The position numbers and the translations under genes are program-made. A stretch of 64,000 nt of DNA from Paractinoplanes maris. Lineage in GTDB: Bacteria > Actinomycetota > Actinomycetes > Mycobacteriales > Micromonosporaceae. Location: the NCBI RefSeq assembly GCF_023544465.1, contig NZ_JALPVL010000009.1, forward strand, positions 186,001 through 250,000, written 5' to 3'. Positions 48,270-57,506 of this stretch are shown piece after piece. Position 1 is the first letter of the stretch, and each line of letters begins with the position of its first letter. The notes under the pieces are model-generated. The model searched no databases, had not been told where the DNA came from, and saw only the letters and a program-made list of their open reading frames with translations.

Positions 48270-48299
48270 TTGACGAAACTCTCCGTCCTTGGTTAGCCT
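48270..48299 (+). promoter_or_regulatory. Promoter of the GH81 gene
   Basis: TTGACG (48270-48275) and TAGCCT (48294-48299) with an 18-bp spacer match the vegetative HrdB-type consensus of actinobacteria. The predicted start of transcription is near 48306, just before a 12-bp palindrome. Confidence 0.6.
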
Positions 48300-48310
48300 G
48301 CTGACACTCG

Positions 48311-48322
48311 GAGAGCGCTCTC
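48311..48322. promoter_or_regulatory. LacI-type palindromic operator upstream of GH81
   Basis: GAGAGCGCTCTC is a perfect 12-bp palindrome with the central GCGC-type core typical of LacI family operators; the actinobacterial cellulose repressor CebR/CelR binds the related TGGGAGCGCTCCCA. It lies just downstream of the -10, where a repressor would block transcription. No LacI gene is within the window. Confidence 0.65.
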
Positions 48323-48371
48323 TCCCCGCTTGTGCCCTCCGGGATCCCCCATCCCCAGGAGGCCTGTCCTG

Positions 48372-51197
48372 ATGGTTCATCCTCGTTCCCGACGTCTTTC
48401 CGGCCTGCTCACGGCCGTCCTCGTCGCGCTCGGCGCGGGCGGGCTGGCGGTGGTCGCCGGTTCCGGCACCGCCGCGGCCGCCCCGGTCGGTGCCGGCAGC
48501 TACACCGAGACCCTTCCCGCCGGGCGCAGCCTGCCCACCGGCTGCGGCTCGATCTCGACCAACCCCCGGCAGTACGTGACCGGCAACGCCCCGGCCGGCC
48601 CGGTGCCCACCAACGACTGGTGGTCGTCGCTGCTCTACAAGCGGATCGACTGTCAGTTCTCCATGCCGCTGTTCGCCGGCCCCGTCGCCTACAAGCCGGG
48701 CCCGGGCGGCCTGGGTCTGTCCTATCAGACCGATGCCGCGATCAGCGGTTCGGCGACCGGAACAGGCGAATACCACTACCCGTACGCGGAACACGTGCGC
48801 GTCGGAGTCGACGGGCTCAACGCCACCCAGGCCCTGGTCGACGGCTGGAGCGACTGGACGGTCAGCACCACGCTCAGCGGCGGCGGGCGCACCCTGCGGG
48901 CCACCATCGGCCGGGGGCTGCCGCTGTCGTACTACCAGGTGACCGGCGGCGACGCGGTGATCACCACGACCGGGCCGGGCACCGCCTGGTCGACCGGCGG
49001 CAACCGCATCGGCTTCTCGATCGGCGGGCACGACTACGTGGCCTGGGCCCCCACCGGGGCGACGTGGTCGATGAGCGGCACCACGATCCGCTCCACCCTG
49101 GCCGGGCGCGGCTATCTCTCGGTGGCGGTGCTGCCGACCACCAGCGGCACCAGCACGGCCGACAAGATCGCGCTGGCCGACCGGTTCACCCCGTACGCGC
49201 ACAACCACGTCACCGGCAGCCGCCTGGCCTACAGCTACAACCAGGCCAACGGCACCGTCAGCACCACGTACGCCCTGACCACCACCGCCCGCGAGGGCAG
49301 CGGGACCGGCACGGTCATCGCGCTCTATCCGCACCAGTGGCGCTACCTGACCGGGTCGACCCCGCTCGCGCAGAGCTACGTCTCGCCGCGCGGCGCCATG
49401 CGGATCCTCACCGGCACGCAGTTCACCACGTCGATGAAATACACCGGCGTGCTGCCCGAGATCCCGGCGGTGGGCGACTCGGCCGGCGCCGACCTGACGA
49501 CGGTGAGCAACTATCTCAACGCCGAGCTGAACAACCCGGCCGACTTCCGCGGCGACGACACCTACTGGACCGGCAAGGGCCTCGGCCGGGCGGCCCGGAT
49601 CGCCGAGATCGCCGACCAGCTGAACCTGACCGCCGTACGGGATTCCGCCCTCACCGTCATCCGCACCCGCCTGACCGACTGGTTCACCGCGTCGGCCGGC
49701 AAGACGTCCCGGGTCTTCTACTACGACCGCAACTGGGGCACGCTGATCGGCTACCCGGCCTCGTACGGCTCCGACCAGGAGCTGAACGACCACCACTTCC
49801 ACTACGGCTACTTCGTCGCGGCGGCGGCCACGCTGGCCAAGTTCGACCCGGCCTGGGCCTCGGCCGGGCGCTACGGCGGCATGGTCGACCTGCTCATCCG
49901 GGACGCCAACAACTACGACCGCAACGACACCCGGTTCCCCTACCTGCGCGACTTCGACATCTACGAGGGTCACGACTGGGCGTCCGGGCACGGCTCGTTC
50001 GGGGCCGGCAACAACCAGGAGTCCTCGTCGGAGGGTCAGAACTTCGCCAACGCGCTGATCCAGTGGGGTCAGGCCACCGGCAACACGGCCGTGCGCGACG
50101 CCGGCGTCTGGATCTACACGACCCAGGCCGCGGCGATCAACGAGTACTGGTTCGACGTGCGCAACGAGAACTTCCCGGCCAGTTGGGGCCACAACTACAC
50201 GGCCATCGTGTGGGGCTCGGGCGGGGCGTACGCGACCTGGTTCTCCGGGGAGCACGAGATGATCGTCGGCATCAACATGCTGCCGATCACCGGCGGCCAG
50301 TTCTATCTCGGTGACCACCCGGCGGCGGTTCGCAGCACGTACGCGGAAATGGTGCGCAACAAGGGCGGTGAACCCACGATCTGGCGCGACATGCTCTGGC
50401 AGTACCTGGCTCTCGGCGACCCCGACGCGGCCATGTCCAAGCTGCGCGCGGCGGGCAACTACACGCCCGAGGAGGGGGAGAGCCGGGCCCACACGTTCCA
50501 CTGGATCCGCAATCTCCAGGCGCTGGGCCAGGTCGACTCCACCGTCACCGCCAACTCCCCGCTGGCCAAGGTCTTTGTCAAGAACGGCGCCAAGACGTAC
50601 GTGGCCTCGAACATCACCAACGCGGCCCAGACCGTGACGTTCTCCGACGGCCGCATCCTGGCCCTGCCGGCCGGCAAGACCGTGGCCAGTGGCGCCACCA
50701 ATTGGTCGGGCGGCAACGCCACCGGCGGCGGCACCACCCCGCCGCCGACGACCCCGCCCCCGACGACCCCGCCCCCGACGACGCCGCCGCCCACCGGCTG
50801 CGGCACCGGCACCCTGGCCTCCCAGGGCCGCCCGGTCACCGTGTCGTCCGTCGAGGCCGGCTTCCCCGGCGCCAACGCGGTCGACGGCGACGCCGGCACC
50901 CGCTGGTCGTCCGCCTTCGCCGACCCGCAGTGGCTCCAGGTCGACCTCGGCTCGTCCCGGGCCCTCAACCGGGTCGAGCTCAGCTGGGAGGCCGCGTTCG
51001 GCCGCTCCTACCGCATCGAGACGTCGGCCAACGGCACCACCTGGAGCCCGGCCGTCACGGTCACCGGCACCGGAGCCGGCGGCCAGACCACCCACGCCCT
51101 GAGCGGCGACGCCCGCTACGTGCGCATGTACGGCACCGAGCGCGGCACCCCGTACGGCTATTCGCTCTGGGAGTTCCGCGTCTACGCCTGCAGCTGA
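48372..51197 (+). CDS. GH81 endo-beta-1,3-glucanase with C-terminal carbohydrate-binding domain
   Basis: 941 residues from ATG 48372 (AGGAGG nine bases upstream). The signal peptide is cleaved near GTAAAA. The GH81 catalytic domain covers about 45-760, with PTNDWWSSLLY, ELNDHHFHYGYFVAAAATLA, YDRNDTRFPYLRDFDIYEGHDWASGHG and NNQESSSEGQNF; the Asp of ELNDHHFHYG and the Glu residues of QESSSE are the family catalytic positions. A PPPTT-rich linker leads to a C-terminal F5/8-type (CBM32-like) domain, VEAGFPGANAVDGDAGTRWSS. It attacks beta-1,3-glucan of fungal walls or laminarin outside the cell. A LacI-type site suggests induction by the oligosaccharide products. Confidence 0.92.
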   Translation: MVHPRSRRLSGLLTAVLVALGAGGLAVVAGSGTAAAAPVGAGSYTETLPAGRSLPTGCGSISTNPRQYVTGNAPAGPVPTNDWWSSLLYKRIDCQFSMPLFAGPVAYKPGPGGLGLSYQTDAAISGSATGTGEYHYPYAEHVRVGVDGLNATQALVDGWSDWTVSTTLSGGGRTLRATIGRGLPLSYYQVTGGDAVITTTGPGTAWSTGGNRIGFSIGGHDYVAWAPTGATWSMSGTTIRSTLAGRGYLSVAVLPTTSGTSTADKIALADRFTPYAHNHVTGSRLAYSYNQANGTVSTTYALTTTAREGSGTGTVIALYPHQWRYLTGSTPLAQSYVSPRGAMRILTGTQFTTSMKYTGVLPEIPAVGDSAGADLTTVSNYLNAELNNPADFRGDDTYWTGKGLGRAARIAEIADQLNLTAVRDSALTVIRTRLTDWFTASAGKTSRVFYYDRNWGTLIGYPASYGSDQELNDHHFHYGYFVAAAATLAKFDPAWASAGRYGGMVDLLIRDANNYDRNDTRFPYLRDFDIYEGHDWASGHGSFGAGNNQESSSEGQNFANALIQWGQATGNTAVRDAGVWIYTTQAAAINEYWFDVRNENFPASWGHNYTAIVWGSGGAYATWFSGEHEMIVGINMLPITGGQFYLGDHPAAVRSTYAEMVRNKGGEPTIWRDMLWQYLALGDPDAAMSKLRAAGNYTPEEGESRAHTFHWIRNLQALGQVDSTVTANSPLAKVFVKNGAKTYVASNITNAAQTVTFSDGRILALPAGKTVASGATNWSGGNATGGGTTPPPTTPPPTTPPPTTPPPTGCGTGTLASQGRPVTVSSVEAGFPGANAVDGDAGTRWSSAFADPQWLQVDLGSSRALNRVELSWEAAFGRSYRIETSANGTTWSPAVTVTGTGAGGQTTHALSGDARYVRMYGTERGTPYGYSLWEFRVYACS

Positions 51198-51204
51198 CCC
51201 ATCA

Positions 51205-51241
51205 CCGCCGCCGCCGTCTCTCTCTCGGGAGGCGGCGGCGG
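51205..51241 (+). terminator. Strong hairpin terminator after GH81
   Basis: CCGCCGCCGCC (51205-51215) pairs perfectly with GGCGGCGGCGG (51231-51241) around a 15-base loop, 8 bp after the GH81 stop. A weak T-containing tail follows. It separates GH81 from the convergent GNAT gene. Confidence 0.7.
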
Positions 51242-51310
51242 ACGTCTTGCAGCTCCAGGCCGAAATCCCAGGCCGCGAGCTTCGTCCGGCTGCAGCCCGG
51301 CCCCAGGGGA

Positions 51311-52129
51311 TCACGCCAGGCCTGGTGAGTAAGCCCAGGTCGTGGGCAGCTGCAGGTCCGGGGTGGTCATCGCGAGGTCGTAGTCCTCCACCCGCCACCC
51401 CCGGCGCAGCAGCTCACCCACCATCGGATGGGGGCCCGGCAGCCGGACGGTGACCTGCGAGCCGCCGACTCGCGCGAGAGCGGCGACGACGGCGACGGCA
51501 TCCTGGTCCGCGCCGGAACAGGTCAGGTGGGTCAGTTCGTCGTGGCGGCCGGCGCCGGCCGCCACGAGGCGGTCGCCGTCGTGGACGAGCAGACCGGTGC
51601 CGCCCGATCCGGCCCAGTACCGGTAGTCCGCGGTTCGTTCCCGGTTCGTGGTCAGGTGGGCGTCCGCGGCGGCGGCCTGGTCGGCGCCGACCACCGTCGC
51701 GCGCATGGCCGGCACAACCGGTAGGTGCTGCGGATCTCCCGTCAGGTACAGCAGAGGCCATCGAGGCAGCAGGCCGGCCTTGGCATACAGCGGAAGCGCG
51801 GACGGGTGCCGGGAACTGAACGTGAACCGCCCCGGCGTCCCGGGCCGGCCGGGCCACAAACGACGCAGGAGGCGCCCGCCCACGCCCCGTCCGTGCTGAC
51901 CCGGATCGACGAACAGATCGCTGAGCATCGCGCCGACCGGCGTGGGGCGGGCTGCTCCCCAGCCGGCCACCACCCCGTCGGGCTGGACGGCGACGACGAC
52001 AGATCCCTGGCCCAGCACCAGGTTCGTGTAGCGGGCGTCGGCACCGGAGTCGGTCGCCGGCTGACCGGCGGCCAGCGAAACCGTGGCGATGGCCTCCAGG
52101 TCGAGCGTGGTGGCGTCCCGGATGATCAC
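51311..52129 (-). CDS. GNAT family N-acetyltransferase
   Basis: 272 residues. The GNAT core is in the N-terminal half: MIIRDATTLDLEAIATVSLAA, VVVAVQPDGVVAGWGAA, LSDLFVDPGQHGRGVGGRLLRRL (the acetyl-CoA binding Q/R-x-x-G-x-G/A motif) and PSALPLYAKAGLLPRW. A second, weaker GNAT-like half follows (LLVHDGDRLVAAGAGRHDELTHL), so it may be a pseudo-duplicated GNAT. The substrate is unknown. Its ATG directly follows the stop of the serine hydrolase gene upstream, with no gap, so the two are cotranscribed. Confidence 0.85.
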   Translation of the reverse strand: MIIRDATTLDLEAIATVSLAAGQPATDSGADARYTNLVLGQGSVVVAVQPDGVVAGWGAARPTPVGAMLSDLFVDPGQHGRGVGGRLLRRLWPGRPGTPGRFTFSSRHPSALPLYAKAGLLPRWPLLYLTGDPQHLPVVPAMRATVVGADQAAAADAHLTTNRERTADYRYWAGSGGTGLLVHDGDRLVAAGAGRHDELTHLTCSGADQDAVAVVAALARVGGSQVTVRLPGPHPMVGELLRRGWRVEDYDLAMTTPDLQLPTTWAYSPGLA

Positions 52130-53419
52130 CTAGAGGTATTCGGCCAGGGTGGTCGCGACCTCGGCCCTCATCGGGTCCGGGTCGGCCCAGCTCCAGTTGG
52201 GGTGGGCCCGGTTGGTCAGCAGCGACACCACCAGCTTGTGCTGCGGGGCGACCAGCAGGGACGTGCCGGTGAAGCCGGTGTGGCCGAACGTGGTGGGGGA
52301 CGAGAGCGAACCCATGAACCACGGCTGGCGCAGCGTCACCCCGAGCCCGTGGTCGGACGGGCGGCCCGGCCGTTCCGGGTCGATCGCCGGCAGGCCGGCG
52401 TTGTGGTTGGTCAGCATGTCCTTGACGATCGCGGCCGACAGGATGCGCTTGCCGCCATAGACGCCGCCGGCCAGCAGCATCTGGCCGAGCAGGGCCACGT
52501 CGCGGGCCGTGCCGAAGAGGCCGGCGCTGCCGATCACGCCACCCATCTGGGCCGCGATGTCGTCGTGCACCGTGCCGCGCAACAGGCCGCGGGCCGTACG
52601 GGTGTCGGTGGCGACCAGCCGGGCCGCCTGGTCGGCCGCGGTGAGCCACTTGCGCGGGTTGAAACCCATGTACCGCGCGCCCATCGGCGCGGTGATGCCG
52701 TTCTTGACGGCGACGTCGAGGGCGGTGCCGGTCACCTTCTCGACGAGCTGACCGGCGACCATCAGCCCGGCACTCGAATAGCGGAACGTCCTGCCCGGGA
52801 CGGCCCCGCTGACCAGCGGCGTGGCCAGCACCTTGGCCCGCTGGGCGGCGACTGTCAGGCCCTTGACCCCGGTGACGCCGACCGGCAGCCCGCTCGTGTG
52901 GGTCAGGAGCATCCGTACGGTGACCTTGTCCTTGCCCGTGCCGGTGAACCCGGCCAGGTAGCGCGCGACCGGCGCGTCCAGGTCGACCTTGCCCCGGTCG
53001 ACCTGCTGGAGCAGCGCGACCGAGACCCACACCTTGGTCAGCGAGGCCAGGTCGAAGATGGAGTCGGTGCGCATCGCCACCCGCTTGGCCGTGGCCAGCT
53101 CGACCGGCCCGGCCCCGTAGCGCAGCGCGTGCCCGACCGCGAGGTTGGCCGTGGTCGAGTTGTTCACCATCACGACCAGCGCCGCCCCGGCGTAGGTGGG
53201 GTGCTTGGGGTTGGCCGTGGTGGACTTCAGGTATTTCGTCAGCACCGCCTTGAGCGGCGCGACATAGGCCGGGACCGCCGCCGCGGCCGTGCCTCCACCG
53301 CCGGTGCCGCCACCGGCCTGCCCGTCGACCCAGCCCGAGTCTCCCCGGCCGCAGCCGGCGACGGCGGCGGTGAGCGCGGCGGCTCCGGCACCCAGGACGT
53401 GGCGGCGAGTCAGCGACAT
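52130..53419 (-). CDS. Tat-exported lipoprotein serine hydrolase (beta-lactamase/class C family)
   Basis: 429 residues from ATG 53419. The N-terminus combines a twin-arginine motif (SLTRRHVLGAG) with a lipobox (AVAGC), giving a Tat lipoprotein. The catalytic domain has FDLASLTKVWVSVALL (S-x-x-K), the Tyr motif FRYSSAGLMVAGQLVE, and HTGFTGTSLLV as the third motif (HTG), as in class C beta-lactamase-like esterases and D-aminopeptidases. It acts outside the membrane, perhaps on peptidoglycan or esters; it need not confer drug resistance. Confidence 0.87.
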   Translation of the reverse strand: MSLTRRHVLGAGAAALTAAVAGCGRGDSGWVDGQAGGGTGGGGTAAAAVPAYVAPLKAVLTKYLKSTTANPKHPTYAGAALVVMVNNSTTANLAVGHALRYGAGPVELATAKRVAMRTDSIFDLASLTKVWVSVALLQQVDRGKVDLDAPVARYLAGFTGTGKDKVTVRMLLTHTSGLPVGVTGVKGLTVAAQRAKVLATPLVSGAVPGRTFRYSSAGLMVAGQLVEKVTGTALDVAVKNGITAPMGARYMGFNPRKWLTAADQAARLVATDTRTARGLLRGTVHDDIAAQMGGVIGSAGLFGTARDVALLGQMLLAGGVYGGKRILSAAIVKDMLTNHNAGLPAIDPERPGRPSDHGLGVTLRQPWFMGSLSSPTTFGHTGFTGTSLLVAPQHKLVVSLLTNRAHPNWSWADPDPMRAEVATTLAEYL

Positions 53420-53597
53420 GGCCGAGATCATGCCAAGACCGGCCACGGATCGACAATCGGCGGTGTGTCTCTGGACACGAATTCGTCATTCGGTCGTCAC
53501 CTACCGTTGTTCGCCCGTAGCTTTGATCGCTGCCCCGGGCGGCTCGACGCCGTACGCCTGGCGACGTTGACCTTGTGGTGGAGATGGAGCACGCCCG

Positions 53598-56500
53598 GTG
53601 ACCGCGACGACCGCTGACCTGCGACTGATCGGCCTGCCCGAGATCGACGCGGCGCCCGGGGCACCGGCCCTGTTCCGCTCCCACTCGGCCCCGCTGCGGC
53701 GCACGCTGGTCGACATCTTCGACGCGACGGTGCAGGCCCACCCGGGCGCCCCGGCGATCGACGCCGGCGGCACCGCCCTGACCTACCGTGAGGTGGCCGA
53801 CGAGGTCGAGAGTCTGCGGGTCACGCTGCGCGGCCACGGGATCGGCCCCGGCGACCGGGTCGGCATCCGGGTCTCGTCCGGGTCGGCCGAGCTCTATCTG
53901 GCGATCCTCGGCGTGCTGGCCGCGGGCGCGGCCTACGTCCCGGTCGACGCGGACGACCCCGAGGAGCGGGCCGAGCTGGTCTTCGCCGAGGCGGGCGTCC
54001 GCGCGGTGCTCGGCGACGGGCTGAGCGTCTCCCCGCGCCGTGCGCCGGAAGACCGTACGCCGGAGGACCGTACGCCGGAGGACCGTACGCCGGAAGACCG
54101 TACGCCGGAAGACCGCGACGTCCGGCCGGGCCCGGCCGACGACGCCTGGATCATCTTCACCTCGGGGTCGACCGGCACCCCGAAGGGGGTCGCCGTCACG
54201 CACGGCGCCGCCGCCGCGTTCGTCGACGCCGAGGCGCAACTGTTCCTGGCCGACGACGACGCCGAGCCGATCGGCCCGCACGACCGCGTCCTGGCCGGGC
54301 TGTCGGTCGCCTTCGACGCGTCCTGCGAGGAGATGTGGCTCGCCTGGCGGCACGGTGCCTGCCTGGTGCCGGCCGCGCGCTCCCTGGTCCGCAGCGGTGT
54401 CGACCTCGGCCCGTGGCTGGCCGAGCAGCGCATCACCGTCGTCTCCACCGTGCCCACACTGGCCGCGCTGTGGCCGGTCGAGACGCTCGACGAGGTGCGG
54501 CTGCTGATCTTCGGTGGCGAGGCGTGCCCGCCCGAGCTGGCCGAGCGGCTGGCCGTCGAGGGGCGCGAGGTCTGGAACACGTACGGTCCGACCGAGGCCA
54601 CCGTCGTCGCCTGCGCCGCCCGGCTGACCGGCGAGGGCCCGGTGCGCATCGGGCTGCCGCTGGCCGGCTGGGAGCTGGTCGTGGTCGACGCGGCCGGCCG
54701 GCCGGTGGCCATGGGCGAGACCGGCGAGCTGGTCATCGGCGGCGTCGGCCTGGCCCGCTATCTCGACGCGGCCAAGGACGCCGAGAAGTTCGCGGCGCTG
54801 CCTTCGCTCGGCTGGGAGCGGGCCTACCGCAGCGGTGACATCGTGCGCGCCGAGCCCGAGGGGCTGCTCTTCCTGGGCCGCGGCGACGAGCAGGTCAAGC
54901 TGGGCGGGCGCCGGATCGAGCTCGGCGAGGTCGACGCGGCCCTGCAGGCGCTGCCCGGTGTGGCCGGCGCGGCCGCCGCGGTCAAGCGCACCGCGGCCGG
55001 CAACCAGCTGCTCGTGGGTTACGTCGTGCCCCGCGAGGGCTTCGATGCCGCCGCCGCGGCGCTGCGCATCCGCGAGCAGCTGCCGGCCGCCCTCGTCCCG
55101 TTGCTGGCCGAGGTGGAAGCGCTCCCGACCCGGACCTCCGGCAAGGTCGATCGGGCCGCCCTGCCGTGGCCGTTGGCCAGTGCCCCGGCCCCGGGTGCGG
55201 CCGAGCTGACCGTGACCGAGGCCTGGCTGGCCGGTGGCTGGGAGGAGATCCTCGGCCTGCGCCCCGCGGCGCCGGACGCCGACTTCTTCAGCAGCGGGGG
55301 CAGCAGCCTCAACGCGGCGCAGCTGGTGGCCTGGATCCGCCGGGCCCACCCGCAGGTCGCGGTGGCCGACGTCTACCAGCATCCGCGGCTCTCGCAGATG
55401 GCGGCCGCGCTCGACGCGCTCGTCGTCACCGAGACGGTGCGCCGCGAGGTCCGGCCGACGCCGCGGCGGGCCGGGCTCGGGCAGGCCCTGCTGATCGCGC
55501 CGATGCTGGCGCTGGTCGGGCTGCGCTGGCTCACCGTGCTGGCCGCGCTGGCCAACCTGGTGTCCTGGGCCCCGCACGTCTCGTGGTGGTGGATCGCGGC
55601 CGGCTGGCTGGTGCTGTTCAGCCCGCCCGGGCGGATTGCCCTCGCGGCCGGCGGTGCCCGGCTGCTGCTGCGCGGTGTCGGCAAGGGCAACTATCCCCGC
55701 GGTGGCGGTGTGCACCTGCGGCTGTGGGCGGCCGAGCGGCTGGCCGAGCTGAGCGGGGCGACCGGCGTGACCGGCGCCAGCTGGATGATCACCTATGCCA
55801 AGGCGCTCGGCGCCCAGATCGGCCCGGACGTCGACCTGCACTCCGCCCCGCCGGTCACCGGCCTGCTCAAGCTGGGCCGCGGCGCGGCCATCGAGCCCGA
55901 GGTCGACCTGTCCGGCTACTGGGTCGACGGCGACGTCGTCCGGGTCGGCAAGGTCCGGGTCGGCGCCGGCGCCCGGGTCGGCTCGCGCAGCACCCTGATG
56001 CCGGGCGCCCGGGTCGGCAAGGGCGCGCACGTCAGCGCCGGCTCGACCGTGACCGGTGCGGTCGCGGCGGGCAAGCGGTGGCCCGGCAAGTCGGACGGGG
56101 TGGCCTGGCCCGCGCAGCGCCCGCCGCGCCGGTCGCGCCTCTGGGTGGTCGCCTACAGCCTGACCGCGCAGCTGATGGGCCTGCTGCCGGTGGTGGCCGT
56201 GCTGCCCGCCCTGGCCCTGCTCGGACTGGCCTTCTCCGGCGGCTTCGACCTCGGCGCCGCGCTCCTGGTGGCCCCGGCCGGGGCGGTCGCCTACTTCCTG
56301 ACGTACGCGTTGCTCGTGCTCCTCGCCGTGCGGGTGCTCGGCCTCGGACTGCGAGCGGGCTACCACCCCGTCCGGGGCCGGGTGGCCTGGCAGGTCTGGG
56401 CCACCGAGCGGCTCATGGGCCTGGCCCGGATCGCCCTCTTCCCGATCTACGCCAGCCTGTTCACGCCGGTGTGGCTGCGCCTGCTCGGTGCCAAGATCGG

Positions 56501-57506
56501 CCGGAACGCCGAGCTGTCCACGGTCCTCGCGCTGCCCACGATGACCACGGTCGAGGACGGCGCGTTCCTGGCCGACGACACGATGGTGGCCACCTACGAG
56601 CTGAGTCACGGCTGGCTGCGGGTCGCCCCCGCCCGGATCGGCAAGCAGGCTTTCCTCGGCAACTCGGGGATGGCCGCACCGGGCCGGTCGGTCCCCAAGC
56701 GGGGCCTGGTCGGGGTGCTGTCGTCGGCGCCGCGCAAGGCCAAGAAGGGCTCGTCCTGGCTCGGCGCGCCGCCGATGCCGCTGCGCCGCACGGTCGAGAC
56801 CGGCGACAGCGGACGCACCTACGACCCGCCGCTGCGCCTCAAGGTGGCCCGCGCGGCGATCGAGCTGTGCCGCATCGTCCCGGTGATGCTGGCCGGTGTC
56901 CTGGCCGTCCTGGTGCTGGCCGCGGTCGAAGGCATCTGGCAGGCGGCCGGGCTGGGGGCGGCCGCGCTGGCCGCCGGCCCGGTGCTGTTCGCCGCGGCGC
57001 TCGCCGGCGCGCTGCTCGCCACGGCCGCGAAGTGGCTGCTGGTCGGCCGGTTCCGGGTCACCGACCACGCGCTGTGGACGTCGTTCGTCTGGCGTAACGA
57101 GCTGGCCGACACGTTCGTCGAGGTGCTGGTCGCGCCGTGGCTGTTCCGCTTCGCGACCGGTACGCCGCTGCTGAGCATGTGGCTGCGGACGCTCGGTGCG
57201 AAGATCGGCCGGGGCGTCTGGCTGGAGACGTTCTGGCTGCCCGAGTACGACCTCGTGCGGCTCGGGCCGGGCGCCACCGTCAACCGGGGGTGCGTGGTGC
57301 AGACCCACCTGTTCCATGATCGGATCATGAGCATGGACGAGGTCACTCTGGGCGCGGGCGCCACGCTCGGCCCGCACGGGATCGTGCTGCCCGGCGCGAG
57401 CATCGGCGCCCGCACCACCATCGGCCCGGGCTCGCTGGTCACCCGGGGCGACGCCGTGCCCGAGGACAGCAGGTGGCTGGGCAACCCGATCGCGAACTGG
57501 GCATGA
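53598..57506 (+). CDS. PosA/Pls-type NRPS-like synthetase with membrane and hexapeptide domains
   Basis: 1302 residues from GTG 53598. The adenylation domain (about 30-520) shows IIFTSGSTGTPKGVAVTH (A3), NTYGPTEATVVAC (A5) and YRSGDIV (A7). The carrier domain reads FFSSGGSSLNAAQL with Ser570 as the phosphopantetheine site. The C-terminal half has about six membrane helices interrupted by left-handed beta-helix (hexapeptide) blocks: GAKIGRNAELSTVLALPTMTTVEDGA and GATLGPHGIVLPGASIGART. There is no condensation or thioesterase domain. This is the architecture of the C-terminal part of epsilon-poly-lysine synthetase relatives, thought to link amino acids at the membrane. PEDRT repeats sit between A2 and A3. 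It overlaps the M1 peptidase gene (ATGA). Confidence 0.9.
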   Translation: MTATTADLRLIGLPEIDAAPGAPALFRSHSAPLRRTLVDIFDATVQAHPGAPAIDAGGTALTYREVADEVESLRVTLRGHGIGPGDRVGIRVSSGSAELYLAILGVLAAGAAYVPVDADDPEERAELVFAEAGVRAVLGDGLSVSPRRAPEDRTPEDRTPEDRTPEDRTPEDRDVRPGPADDAWIIFTSGSTGTPKGVAVTHGAAAAFVDAEAQLFLADDDAEPIGPHDRVLAGLSVAFDASCEEMWLAWRHGACLVPAARSLVRSGVDLGPWLAEQRITVVSTVPTLAALWPVETLDEVRLLIFGGEACPPELAERLAVEGREVWNTYGPTEATVVACAARLTGEGPVRIGLPLAGWELVVVDAAGRPVAMGETGELVIGGVGLARYLDAAKDAEKFAALPSLGWERAYRSGDIVRAEPEGLLFLGRGDEQVKLGGRRIELGEVDAALQALPGVAGAAAAVKRTAAGNQLLVGYVVPREGFDAAAAALRIREQLPAALVPLLAEVEALPTRTSGKVDRAALPWPLASAPAPGAAELTVTEAWLAGGWEEILGLRPAAPDADFFSSGGSSLNAAQLVAWIRRAHPQVAVADVYQHPRLSQMAAALDALVVTETVRREVRPTPRRAGLGQALLIAPMLALVGLRWLTVLAALANLVSWAPHVSWWWIAAGWLVLFSPPGRIALAAGGARLLLRGVGKGNYPRGGGVHLRLWAAERLAELSGATGVTGASWMITYAKALGAQIGPDVDLHSAPPVTGLLKLGRGAAIEPEVDLSGYWVDGDVVRVGKVRVGAGARVGSRSTLMPGARVGKGAHVSAGSTVTGAVAAGKRWPGKSDGVAWPAQRPPRRSRLWVVAYSLTAQLMGLLPVVAVLPALALLGLAFSGGFDLGAALLVAPAGAVAYFLTYALLVLLAVRVLGLGLRAGYHPVRGRVAWQVWATERLMGLARIALFPIYASLFTPVWLRLLGAKIGRNAELSTVLALPTMTTVEDGAFLADDTMVATYELSHGWLRVAPARIGKQAFLGNSGMAAPGRSVPKRGLVGVLSSAPRKAKKGSSWLGAPPMPLRRTVETGDSGRTYDPPLRLKVARAAIELCRIVPVMLAGVLAVLVLAAVEGIWQAAGLGAAALAAGPVLFAAALAGALLATAAKWLLVGRFRVTDHALWTSFVWRNELADTFVEVLVAPWLFRFATGTPLLSMWLRTLGAKIGRGVWLETFWLPEYDLVRLGPGATVNRGCVVQTHLFHDRIMSMDEVTLGAGATLGPHGIVLPGASIGARTTIGPGSLVTRGDAVPEDSRWLGNPIANWA
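54042..54116 (+). repeat. 15-bp in-frame repeat encoding (T)PEDR units
   Basis: Five consecutive 15-bp units (54042, 54057, 54072, 54087, 54102) of the form ACGCCGGARGACCGT are in frame in the NRPS-like gene and encode A/T-P-E-D-R five times. They insert a charged loop just before the A3 phosphate-binding motif. Near identity of the units points to recent slippage and probable length variation. Confidence 0.92.

Noticed and set aside
45645..51398. Minus-strand open frame of 1917 codons
   Set aside because: It is antisense to the GH16 and GH81 genes and arises from high G+C third positions. The translation has no recognisable domain, while both plus-strand genes have signal peptides and catalytic motifs.
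51414..57377. Minus-strand open frame of 1987 codons
   Set aside because: It crosses several real genes, including the PosA-type synthetase on the other strand, and is a Gly/Arg/Gln-rich shadow.
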